A stretch of DNA of 64,000 nt from Pseudothauera nasutitermitis (GTDB lineage Bacteria; Pseudomonadota; Gammaproteobacteria; Burkholderiales; Rhodocyclaceae), in contig NZ_SSOC01000003.1 in NCBI RefSeq assembly GCF_004801295.1, forward strand, positions 62,001-126,000, given 5' to 3'. The notes beneath the pieces are model-generated. The model did not search any database. It was given only the letters and a program-made list of their open reading frames with translations, and was not told the origin of the DNA. This document shows positions 34,991 through 42,589 of this stretch, one piece after another. The translations under genes and the position numbers were made by a program. The stretch's first letter is position 1. Each line of letters begins with the position of its first letter.

Positions 34991-36957
34991 GCGTTTTCCC
35001 TTGTATCCGCCACACCCAGGTCGCGCTGGCGGCGATGGACGATGTCATCCACCACCCCCGGTTCGGCCACCGTCGAGGTATCGCCGAAATTCTCGAAATC
35101 ATTGGCCGCCACCTTGCTCAGGATGCGCCGCAGGATCTTGCCGGCACGGTTCTTCGGCAATGCCGGCGCCCATTGGATGACGTCCGGCGTGGCGATCGGG
35201 CCGATGCGCTCGCGCACCCAGGCGACGATTTCACGGTGCAATGCCTCGGATTCGTCATGGCCGGCCTTCAGCGTCACGTAGGCGAACACGCCATGGCCCT
35301 TGACCTCGTGCGGATAGCCGACCACCGCCGACTCGGCCACCGCCGGGTGCGAGGAAATGGCGCTTTCCAGTTCCACGGTGCCCAGGCGGTGGCCGGAAAC
35401 ATTGATCACGTCGTCCACCCGGCCGCTGATGCGATAGTAGCCATCCTCATCGCGCCCCACGCCGTCACCCGTGAAGAAATAGCCGGGATACGGCGCGAAG
35501 TAGGTGCGCACGAAGCGTTCGTGGTCGTGCAGGATGGTGCGCGCCTGGCCCGGCCAGGAGCCGGCGAAGCACATGTTCCCGTCGCCCGGCCCCTCCAGCA
35601 CGCGCCCCTGGGCGTCGAGAATCGCCGGGCGGATGCCGAAATAGGGTTTGGCGGCCTTGCCCGGCTTGTTCGGAATCGCGCCGGGAATGGGCACCAGCAG
35701 CACGGCGCCGGTTTCGGTCTGCCAGTAGGTATCGACGATGGGGCAGCGCCCGCCGCCGATCACCGAGTGGTACCAGCGCCAGGCCTCGGGATTGATCGGC
35801 TCACCCACCGAGCCGAGCACGCGCAGGGACGACAGGTCGTGGCGTGCAACCGGCCCCTCGCCTTCGCGCATCAGCGCGCGCAGGGCGGTGGGCGCGGTGT
35901 AGAAGAGGTTGACCCGGTGGCGTTCGATGATGGACCACCAGCGCGACGAATCCGGCCAGGTGGGCACCCCTTCGAACAGCACGCTGGTGGCGCCGTTGAG
36001 CAGCGGGCCGTAGATCTTGTAGGTGTGCGCGGTGACCCAGCCCACGTCGGCGGTGCACCAGAACACGTCGCCCTCGTGCCAGTCGAAGATGATCCGCCAC
36101 GAGGTGCCGGCATGCACCAGATAGCCGCCGGTGGTGTGCACCAGGCCCTTGGGCTTGCCGGTGGAGCCCGAGGTGTACAGGATGAACAGCGGGTCCTCGG
36201 CGCCCACTTCCACCGGCTCGCACCAGGGGTCGGCGGCGGCCACGGCCTCGTCGTACCACCGGTCGCGCCCCGGCGTGAACGGCACCTCGGCGCCGGTGCG
36301 GCGCACCACCACCACGTGGCGGATGCTGGGCTGGCCGGCCACCGCCCGGTCGGCATTGCGCTTGAGGGGCACCGCGCGGCCGCCGCGCAGGCCCTCGTCG
36401 GCGGTGATCAGCACCTTGGCGCCGGCGTCCGCAATGCGGTTTTCCAGCGACTCGGAGGAAAAGCCGGAGAACACCACGGAATGGACGGCACCGATGCGCA
36501 CGCAGGCCATCATGGCGACGAAGACCTCCGGAATCACCGGCAGGTAGATGGTCACCACGTCGCCCTTGGCCACCCCCAGGCCCTTCAGCACGTTGGCGAG
36601 GCGGTTGACCTGGTCGGCCAGTTCGCCCCAGCTCACCGTGCGCGATTCGCCCACGCGGTCGCCTTCCCACAGGATGGCCGGCTGCGCGGCCTTGGCCGGC
36701 AGGTGGCGGTCCACGCAATTGACCGAGGCGTTCAGCGCACCGTCGGCGAACCACTGGATGCGCAGGTCGTCCGGGTCGAAGCGGGTGTCGCTGACCCGGG
36801 TGAACGGCCGCAGCCAGTCGATGAAGGCGGCCTGCCCGCGCCAGAAGGCGTCGGGGTCGTCGATGGATTCGCGGTACAGCCGCTCGTAGGCGGCGGCGTC
36901 CACGTGGGCCCTGGCGGCGAAGCCGGGCGGAACGGGATAGGTCTCGGGAGCGCTCAT
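34987..36957 (-). CDS. acs: Acetyl-CoA (short-chain acyl-CoA) synthetase
   Basis: A 656-residue AMP-forming acyl-CoA synthetase that activates acetate or propionate with ATP and CoA. The P-loop FILYTSGSTGKPKG, the substrate/adenylate region DTYWQTETG, the hinge TGDGVGRDEDGYYRISGR and the C-terminal lysine motif PKNRAGKILRR are all present. Length matches Acs. The ATG at 36957 (MSAPETYPVPPG) gives the family N-terminus; an upstream in-frame codon adds a non-homologous stretch. It is the first gene of an operon with osmC, the sfnB-like gene and the EBP. A propionyl-CoA role fits the prp cluster about 30 kb away, but acetate is equally possible. Confidence 0.92.
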   Translation of the reverse strand: MSAPETYPVPPGFAARAHVDAAAYERLYRESIDDPDAFWRGQAAFIDWLRPFTRVSDTRFDPDDLRIQWFADGALNASVNCVDRHLPAKAAQPAILWEGDRVGESRTVSWGELADQVNRLANVLKGLGVAKGDVVTIYLPVIPEVFVAMMACVRIGAVHSVVFSGFSSESLENRIADAGAKVLITADEGLRGGRAVPLKRNADRAVAGQPSIRHVVVVRRTGAEVPFTPGRDRWYDEAVAAADPWCEPVEVGAEDPLFILYTSGSTGKPKGLVHTTGGYLVHAGTSWRIIFDWHEGDVFWCTADVGWVTAHTYKIYGPLLNGATSVLFEGVPTWPDSSRWWSIIERHRVNLFYTAPTALRALMREGEGPVARHDLSSLRVLGSVGEPINPEAWRWYHSVIGGGRCPIVDTYWQTETGAVLLVPIPGAIPNKPGKAAKPYFGIRPAILDAQGRVLEGPGDGNMCFAGSWPGQARTILHDHERFVRTYFAPYPGYFFTGDGVGRDEDGYYRISGRVDDVINVSGHRLGTVELESAISSHPAVAESAVVGYPHEVKGHGVFAYVTLKAGHDESEALHREIVAWVRERIGPIATPDVIQWAPALPKNRAGKILRRILSKVAANDFENFGDTSTVAEPGVVDDIVHRRQRDLGVADTRENA

Positions 36958-37110
36958 CTTTCGTCGTGAAGCCGCCCCGGCGGGCGGATGGCCGAAAACA
37001 GCGCCGCATTGTGCGAGGCCCGGCCAGACGCGCCAACGAATCAATCCTGCAAAGGATATACGCCGGCCCGCGCATGACCGGCCCGCCCCGCAGCCGCGCG
37101 GGGCTTGCGC

Positions 37111-37488
37111 TCAGGCCAGTTGGACGATCTGGTTGAGCACCGCCAGCACCTCGGCGAAGCGGGCCTCCGCAAGCCGTTTCATCGGGTGCGGAGCGCCGCC
37201 GCGCAGGCGCCAGTCGAAGGATTTGGGCTGGTGGCAAAGCACGTAGCTGGTCTGCCCGCTCTTGCGTCCGCCGGCTACCCCCACGGCGATGGCGAAGGGA
37301 TTGTCAGCGTTGTAGGCGGCCGTGGTCATCGGCAGGCCGATGACCAGCGAGGTGCGTTCGTTGAAGGCCTTGGGCGACAGCACCAGAAAGGGATGGACGT
37401 CGCGCATTTCCTGCCCGCGCTGCGGATTGCAGTCGATCCAGATAACGTCCCGGCGCTCCGGCACCCAGCCGGCGGCGGCGCGCCTCAC
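37111..37488 (-). CDS. mazF: MazF-type mRNA interferase toxin
   Basis: A 125-residue PemK/MazF ribonuclease toxin. The conserved N-terminal pattern RRDVIWIDCNPQRGQE is followed by HPFLVLSPKAFNERTSLVIGLPMT, including the catalytic region. GGRKSGQTSYVLCHQPKSFDW matches the late motif. A GTG start at 37488 overlaps the stop of mazE by four bases (GTGA), so toxin translation is coupled to the antitoxin. Its expected activity is sequence-specific mRNA cleavage, blocked by the MazE partner. The pair lies just past the dicarboxylate operon. Confidence 0.92.
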   Translation of the reverse strand: MRRAAAGWVPERRDVIWIDCNPQRGQEMRDVHPFLVLSPKAFNERTSLVIGLPMTTAAYNADNPFAIAVGVAGGRKSGQTSYVLCHQPKSFDWRLRGGAPHPMKRLAEARFAEVLAVLNQIVQLA

Positions 37489-37739
37489 CACCGTTCGGCC
37501 CCGAGCGCCTCGCCGGTTTGCATGGCTTCGCCGCCGTGGCGCGCCGGATCGAAGTGGGCCAAGCGCTGTTCCAGGGTCGGTGGCTCGTCGCGCAGGGGGG
37601 TGATGATGACCCGCTCGCCCTCCACCGAAATGCGCACGCGCTGGTCGGCATGCAGGTGGGCGGCACGGGCCACGGCCGCGGGCAGGCGCACGCCGAGGTT
37701 GTTGCCCCAGTGCTTGATGTCGAGGACGGTTTCGGTCAT
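37485..37739 (-). CDS. mazE: MazE-type antitoxin
   Basis: An 84-residue AbrB/MazE-type antitoxin. The SpoVT-AbrB DNA-binding fold is seen in IKHWGNNLGVRLPAAVARAA followed by VRISVEGERVIITPL. A C-terminal toxin-binding tail of about 30 residues completes it. GGAG precedes the ATG at 37739 by six bases. Upstream, GGAGATG and AACTCC half-sites around 37767-37783 flank a TATAAA-like -10, a likely autoregulatory operator. The antitoxin overlaps mazF, as expected for a type II module. Confidence 0.93.
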   Translation of the reverse strand: MTETVLDIKHWGNNLGVRLPAAVARAAHLHADQRVRISVEGERVIITPLRDEPPTLEQRLAHFDPARHGGEAMQTGEALGAERW

Positions 37740-37822
37740 GGCAATCTCCAAGCATTCGTTTATACGGAGTTTAAACATCTCCGCACCCACCCGCAACGAT
37801 GGACGAAATCCTGCCGGCGGCG

Positions 37823-38503
37823 CTACATGACTTCGCGCTTGCGGTCGTCGGTCTCGCCGTAGCGGTGCAGGGCCGGCGGCTTCAGCCCCGCGTACAGCGC
37901 GTCGATGCGCGCATTGATCGCCTCGCCGTGCTGGTGGAAGAGCGAATTGCCGCGGACGTCGCTCTCCACGATGAAGGGGCCGAAATCCTCGACCTCGAAG
38001 ATCCACAGAGCCTGGGCAATGCCCAGTTCGTCCAGCCAATGGACCTCGCGCACACGCCGGATGCCGCGGCCCAGCAGCGCGCCGGTGCCGTAGCCGACCG
38101 TGGTCAGATAGACCGCGCCGTTGGGCACCATGACCTTGCCATAGTCCTCGTGGGGCATGCCGCCCTTGCCGATGACGATGCGGGTGCCGGTCAGCTTCAG
38201 CCAGCGGTCCATCCATCTGGAGAAGCGGAAGCTGGCGGTGGCGGTGACCGCGCCCACCTTGTAGCGGCCGTCCGGCTGCGCCGCGGCGGCGGGCGAGCAG
38301 TGGAAGTTCGCCTGGCTGAGCGAGCGCAGGTCCACCGGCAGCGCATGCCCCTCGCCCAGCACCTTCTGGTAGACGCCCTCGCGCGCCGTATAGACGGTGC
38401 CGGTCAGATAGACCACGGAGCCGGTCTCCAGCCGCCCGATGTCCTCGTCGCCGGCCGGCAGGGCGAGCCGCACGATCTTCAGGTCCTCGTCCGGGTTTCC
38501 CAT
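37823..38503 (-). CDS. Class I fumarase/tartrate dehydratase beta subunit
   Basis: A 226-residue beta (TtdB/FumA C-terminal-type) subunit of a two-subunit class I hydro-lyase. Motifs include GSVVYLTGTVYTAREG, GAVTATASFRFSRWMD, GKGGMPHEDYG and YGTGALLGRGIRRVREVHW. It pairs with the alpha subunit, whose end it overlaps by 25 bp. Substrate candidates are fumarate/malate, L-tartrate or mesaconate/citramalate; the sequence does not settle this. It is the last gene of the seven-gene dicarboxylate operon. No alternative start is plausible because of the overlap. Confidence 0.9.
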   Translation of the reverse strand: MGNPDEDLKIVRLALPAGDEDIGRLETGSVVYLTGTVYTAREGVYQKVLGEGHALPVDLRSLSQANFHCSPAAAAQPDGRYKVGAVTATASFRFSRWMDRWLKLTGTRIVIGKGGMPHEDYGKVMVPNGAVYLTTVGYGTGALLGRGIRRVREVHWLDELGIAQALWIFEVEDFGPFIVESDVRGNSLFHQHGEAINARIDALYAGLKPPALHRYGETDDRKREVM

Positions 38504-39432
38504 TCCGTCGTCTCCCTGCGCAGGTAGGGGGTGAACCACTGCGGGTCGCTGCGGTATTCGACCGCGCCGTCGGCGTGGATGCGTGCCGTGGCCCGGCGCG
38601 AGGCCAGGCAGAAGGTATGCATGCTCACCGGCATCCCGCCCGTGTGGGTGTGCCCGACCTCGATGTGGCAATCCACCACCATGGACGATCCCACGAAGCC
38701 CATCGCACCCATGCCGATGGCGTTGCCCAGGGCCTGCAGCTCCAGTTCCAGGGCGGCGATGCCGGGGTCGGGGTGGCGGTCGCCGACGATGCGCAGGCAG
38801 GCCGCCTGCTTGCCGAGCTGCATGCAGGTATCCTTGGAGCCGCCCAGGCCGATGCCGAGGATCGCGGGCTGGCAGGCCAGGCCCCGCTTGCCGAAGGCGA
38901 TCAGGCCGTCGAGCACGAAGCGCTTGATGCCGTCCACGCCGTCGCCGGGGAACAGCATGCGGTAGTCGGTGCCGAACAGGCCGCCCTTGTGCACGGTGGT
39001 GATGTCCACCCAGTCCGCGCCGGGCTCGAAGCTCCAGTCGATCTCCGGCGCGTTGATGCCCACGTTGTTGCCGTGCTCGGTGCGCCACAGGGGATGCACG
39101 CGGTTGGGCCGCAGCGGCACGTCGCGGGTGGCGCGCGCGGTGGCCTGGCGCAGCACCCGCTCCACGCCGACGAAGCCGGTTTCCACCCTGGCCTCGTTGC
39201 CCACCTTGACGTAGTAGCGCGGCAGCCCGGTGTCGGCGCACATGGGCCGGCGGTCCGCACTCGCGGCTTCCCAGTTCTCGGCCATCGCGTGCAGCACGAA
39301 GCGCGCCAGCTTCCCGGTCTCGCGCGCGCGCATCTCCGCTATGCCCCGGCGGTAGTCCGGCGGAATGTCGATGGCCGCACGGCACATGATCTCGTAGGCC
39401 GCCGCCTCGATGCGTTCGATGGCGATCGTCAT
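38479..39432 (-). CDS. Class I fumarase/tartrate dehydratase alpha subunit
   Basis: A 317-residue alpha subunit carrying the [4Fe-4S] cluster. Candidate cluster cysteines lie in PMCADTGLPRYY, GSKDTCMQ and VVDCHIEVGHTHTGG. HPLWRTEHGNNVG and the catalytic-site stretch GIGLGGSKDT match TtdA/FumA N-terminal regions. It works with the downstream beta subunit. The start at 39432 overlaps the flavoprotein stop by four bases, so it is co-translated with the redox complex. The coupling of a hydro-lyase to a fumarate reductase/succinate dehydrogenase-like complex implies a sequential oxidation-hydration of one dicarboxylate. Confidence 0.9.
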   Translation of the reverse strand: MTIAIERIEAAAYEIMCRAAIDIPPDYRRGIAEMRARETGKLARFVLHAMAENWEAASADRRPMCADTGLPRYYVKVGNEARVETGFVGVERVLRQATARATRDVPLRPNRVHPLWRTEHGNNVGINAPEIDWSFEPGADWVDITTVHKGGLFGTDYRMLFPGDGVDGIKRFVLDGLIAFGKRGLACQPAILGIGLGGSKDTCMQLGKQAACLRIVGDRHPDPGIAALELELQALGNAIGMGAMGFVGSSMVVDCHIEVGHTHTGGMPVSMHTFCLASRRATARIHADGAVEYRSDPQWFTPYLRRETTEWETRTRT

Positions 39433-41153
39433 CCCGCCTCCCCGATCAGCGATTCGCCCGGTTTCACGATGTCGAAGGATACCGGCACCATGTCCAGCGC
39501 GAAGGCGTCGCTCCGCTGTGCCACGCGCGTGTAGTGCGAGCCCGCCGGATCCCCGCTGTGCGGGAAATCCTCGCGGAAATGCGCGCCGCGGCTGTCCTCG
39601 CGCGCCAGGGCGGACAGCGCGATGACCTGCGAGATCGTGGCCAGGCTGTCCAGGTTCAGCCAGTCGTGCCAGCTCAGGTTGAAGCGCCGCTCGCCGTCCG
39701 CCACGCCGGTGGCGTCCAGTTCGCCGCGGTGCGCCGCGATCCTGTCCAGCCCGCGCTCCAGGCCCGCCCGCGTGCGCAGGATGCCGACCTCGTCCCACAT
39801 GGTGCGTGCCAGCGCCTCGCGCACTGGCAGGCTGGATTGCGGCGGACGCGAGAAGGGGAATTCCGCCCGCGCCACACCCCGCTCGATGGCCTGCTCGTCC
39901 GGGTCGCGCAGGGGCGCGCCCGCGGCGACGTAGGCGGCCATCGAATCGCCGGCGATGCCGCCGAACACTGTGGAATTCGCCACCCCGTTGCCGCCCAGCC
40001 GGTTGGCGCCATGCACGCCGCCGCAGTCCTCGCCGGCGGCGAACAGGCCGGGCGAGGCGGTCGCGCCGTCCACGTCGAACTCCACGCCGCCCATCAGATA
40101 GTGCGCGGTGGGCACGATCTCCACTTGCCCCCCGGCCAGATCGAAGCCGCAGTCCCGGCAGCGCTGCACCATGCCGGGGAACCTGCGCGCCACCGCCTCC
40201 GGCCCCAGGTGGCTCATGCGGAGGTACACGCCGCCCATCGGCGAGGTCCGCCCGGCGCGCATCTCCGCATGGATGGCGCGGCTCACCACGTCGCGCGTGG
40301 CGCGCTCGCCGCGCGGGTCGTACTGGTGCATGAAGCGTTCACCGGCGCCGTTGAGCAGATGGCCGCCGGCGCCGCGCAGGCCCTCCTCGAGCACGGTGCC
40401 GGTCATGCGCGTGTCGGGGCCGCCGAGCAGGCCGGTGGGGTGGAACTGCACCATCTCCATGTCGCGCACGCGCAGGCCGTAGCGCAGGGCCATGGCCAGG
40501 CCGTCGCAGGTTTTTTCCCCCGAGGGCGTGTGGTACCGATACATGGAGGGGCCGGCGCCGGTGGCGAGCAGCACGGCCTTGGCCCCCACGAAGCGGTAGG
40601 TGCCGGCGCGCATGTCGATGAACAGCACGCCGGCGATGCCGGATTTGTCCCGCGCGGGGATCAGCTCGATGGCACGGTGTTCCTCCAGGCGGCGCACGCC
40701 GGCGCCGCGCACCTGCTCCATCAGCCGGTTGATGATCTCGATGCCGGTGAGGTCGGCCTTGTGCACGGTGCGGTCGAAGCTCTGCCCGGCGAACGCCTTC
40801 TGGTGCAGCGTGCCGTCCGGGTTGCGGTCGAAGAAGCAGCCGATCTCGTTCTCCAGCTCCCGCACCCGCTCCACGGCGCCCACCACCAGCCGCCAGGCCA
40901 GATCCTGGCGCGGCAGCCATTTGCCGCCCTCGATGGTGTCCATGAAATGGCGTTCCACCGAATCCCCCGCGGCCAGCGCCACGTTGTAGCCGCCCTGCAC
41001 CATCCGCGTACAGCCGCTTTTGCCCATCAGGCCCTTCACCGCCACGGTGACCTCCAGCGCGGGATTGGCCTGCCTGGCGTGCAGCGCGGCGAACAGCCCG
41101 GCGCCGCCCGAACCCAGGATCAGCACGTCGGTGGTGGAACGCTCGATGTTCAT
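39429..41153 (-). CDS. Succinate dehydrogenase/fumarate reductase-like flavoprotein subunit
   Basis: A 574-residue FAD-binding subunit of a succinate:quinone oxidoreductase-like enzyme. The dinucleotide-binding motif VLILGSGGAGLFAALHA (10-26), VQGGYNVALAAGDSVE, FHPTGLLGG and the substrate-binding region with HYLMGGVEFD and GANRLGGNGVAN are visible. In canonical SdhA, FAD attaches to a histidine near SKLFPTRSHT. Here that region reads TRMVQGGYNVAL, without an obvious flavin-linking histidine, suggesting non-covalent FAD or a specialised enzyme. It overlaps an anchor subunit and the hydro-lyase. A paralogue distinct from the housekeeping Sdh is inferred. Confidence 0.9.
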   Translation of the reverse strand: MNIERSTTDVLILGSGGAGLFAALHARQANPALEVTVAVKGLMGKSGCTRMVQGGYNVALAAGDSVERHFMDTIEGGKWLPRQDLAWRLVVGAVERVRELENEIGCFFDRNPDGTLHQKAFAGQSFDRTVHKADLTGIEIINRLMEQVRGAGVRRLEEHRAIELIPARDKSGIAGVLFIDMRAGTYRFVGAKAVLLATGAGPSMYRYHTPSGEKTCDGLAMALRYGLRVRDMEMVQFHPTGLLGGPDTRMTGTVLEEGLRGAGGHLLNGAGERFMHQYDPRGERATRDVVSRAIHAEMRAGRTSPMGGVYLRMSHLGPEAVARRFPGMVQRCRDCGFDLAGGQVEIVPTAHYLMGGVEFDVDGATASPGLFAAGEDCGGVHGANRLGGNGVANSTVFGGIAGDSMAAYVAAGAPLRDPDEQAIERGVARAEFPFSRPPQSSLPVREALARTMWDEVGILRTRAGLERGLDRIAAHRGELDATGVADGERRFNLSWHDWLNLDSLATISQVIALSALAREDSRGAHFREDFPHSGDPAGSHYTRVAQRSDAFALDMVPVSFDIVKPGESLIGEAG

Positions 41154-41509
41154 CCGCGCAAGATGCTCCACAGGAAGACGAGGCCGACGGACAGGGCGAA
41201 ACCCGCGGCACGGCCGATCCAGTGCAGCCGGGCGCCGCGCGCGCCCGGCCAGGCGAGGAACTCGACCGCCAGCAGGCGCAGCCCCAGGCCCAGATGCAGC
41301 GCCAGCAGCACCACCAGCGCCCATTCGGCCGCCTTGACGGCCGGCATGGCGGCGAAGGCGAGCAGGCCGTCCAGGCGCGCCTGGCCTTCCAGGGCCAGGC
41401 CGAGGACGAGGAAATGCAGGGGCAGGAAGAACGCCAGCGCCAGACCCGAGATGCGGTGGCCGAGAAAGGCCAGATAGGCCTGATGGCGATCGGCGGATCT
41501 CAGGCCCAT
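41150..41509 (-). CDS. Membrane anchor subunit (SdhC/FrdC-like) of the dicarboxylate complex
   Basis: A 119-residue protein with three membrane helices (about residues 20-45, 55-80 and 95-117). A histidine near the first helix (YLAFLGHRISGLAL) and others in LPLHFLVLG and LALHLGLGL are candidate haem or quinone ligands, as in SdhC. It overlaps the second anchor gene by 10 bp and the flavoprotein gene by four bases. It probably forms the quinone-reactive membrane domain with that partner. Confidence 0.85.
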   Translation of the reverse strand: MGLRSADRHQAYLAFLGHRISGLALAFFLPLHFLVLGLALEGQARLDGLLAFAAMPAVKAAEWALVVLLALHLGLGLRLLAVEFLAWPGARGARLHWIGRAAGFALSVGLVFLWSILRG

Positions 41510-41835
41510 GCGCCCCCCACCGCGACCACGGCGCGCACGCCCAGCACCAGCAGCGCCGCGCCGAAGAGCAGGCCGAGCGCATCCCCCAGCCGGCGCGGCA
41601 GGCGCAGCCACTCCAGCAGCACGTTGCGCACGCCGATGCCCGCATGGACGGCCGCGGCCACGACGAACAGGCCGTAGAAGGCCATCCACCACGCGTTGTC
41701 CTGGGTCCGGGCGAGGATTTCCTGCGCCGTCAGCCCGCCGCGCACGGCATGCAGAATCAGGCCGAGATGGACCAGCACGAGCGGCCCCAGGACCGCGGCG
41801 GTCAGGCGCTGCAGCATGAACAGCCGGAGGTCCAC
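41500..41835 (-). CDS. Second membrane anchor subunit (SdhD/FrdD-like)
   Basis: A 111-residue protein with three helices (about residues 10-32, 48-68 and 83-106). It carries the LVHLGLILHAVRGG histidine region and a VVAAAVHAGIGVRNVLLEW pattern found in SdhD-like anchors. The start is a GTG at 41835, one base after the Fe-S subunit stop, so a coupled start is likely. It is paired with the 119-residue anchor. No other function is plausible given its size, topology and operon position. Confidence 0.84.
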   Translation of the reverse strand: MDLRLFMLQRLTAAVLGPLVLVHLGLILHAVRGGLTAQEILARTQDNAWWMAFYGLFVVAAAVHAGIGVRNVLLEWLRLPRRLGDALGLLFGAALLVLGVRAVVAVGGAWA

Positions 41836-41836
41836 C

Positions 41837-42589
41837 TCAGCGCCCTCCCTTGAAGAATTCCAGCAACGCCAGGCGCTTCAGTCCGGCGATGCTGCCGGTG
41901 GGGCTGAGCCCGAGCGGGCAATGGGCCATGCAGCCGCCCTGGGTGTGGCAGGCGCAGCAGCCGCCGTCGGCCAGCGCCCGTTTCAGGGTGTCCCGCGCGC
42001 CGGCGTGGCGCTCGTCGTTGACCAGCGTCCAGGCCCGGTTGAGCGCGGCCGGGCCGAGGTAATCCGGCTTCCATGCCACCACGTCGCAGGCCGCATGGCA
42101 GACCCCGCAGTTGATGCACTCGATGGCCGCGTCGGCCAGCCTGCGCTTCCTGCTGTACGGGTCCACCGCCGCCGGCGGGTCGTGCCGCGTCGCCGTGCCG
42201 CTGAACCGGCCGCCGGCCTGCTGCCACTTGTCGAAGAACCCGCTCATGTCCACGACCAGATCCTTGATGCGCGGCAGGTTGCGCAGGGGCTCCAAGGTGA
42301 GGACGCCGTCCTCGTGCACGTGGCCGACGTGGCTGCGGCAGGTCCAGCGCGGCTTGCCGTTCACGGTCATGGCACAGGAACCGCACACCCCCACGCGGCA
42401 GGAGAAGCGGTAGGCCAGCGCGGGCTCGATGCGCCGCTGGATCTCGGTGACCACGTCCAGCACGGTCTGGTTGGCGCGCCACGGCACGGCGTAGGACACG
42501 AATTCGCCGTCCTGGGCGCCCCGCCAGATGCGCACGGTCAGGCTGCGGCCTTCCTCCGTTGCCGGCACGGTGCGCTCCACCTCGTTCAT
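41837..42589 (-). CDS. Succinate dehydrogenase/fumarate reductase-like iron-sulfur subunit
   Basis: A 250-residue electron-transfer subunit with a plant-type [2Fe-2S] motif CRVGVCGSCAMTVNG followed by a fourth ligand in WTCRSHV. The ferredoxin-like motif CINCGVCHAACDV is present, as is the late CCACHTQGGCMAHCP cluster, which matches SdhB/FrdB spacing in outline. The ATG at 42589 overlaps the ThDP enzyme stop by four bases. It carries electrons between the flavoprotein and the membrane anchors. The direction (oxidase or reductase) is not resolved by sequence. Confidence 0.92.
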   Translation of the reverse strand: MNEVERTVPATEEGRSLTVRIWRGAQDGEFVSYAVPWRANQTVLDVVTEIQRRIEPALAYRFSCRVGVCGSCAMTVNGKPRWTCRSHVGHVHEDGVLTLEPLRNLPRIKDLVVDMSGFFDKWQQAGGRFSGTATRHDPPAAVDPYSRKRRLADAAIECINCGVCHAACDVVAWKPDYLGPAALNRAWTLVNDERHAGARDTLKRALADGGCCACHTQGGCMAHCPLGLSPTGSIAGLKRLALLEFFKGGR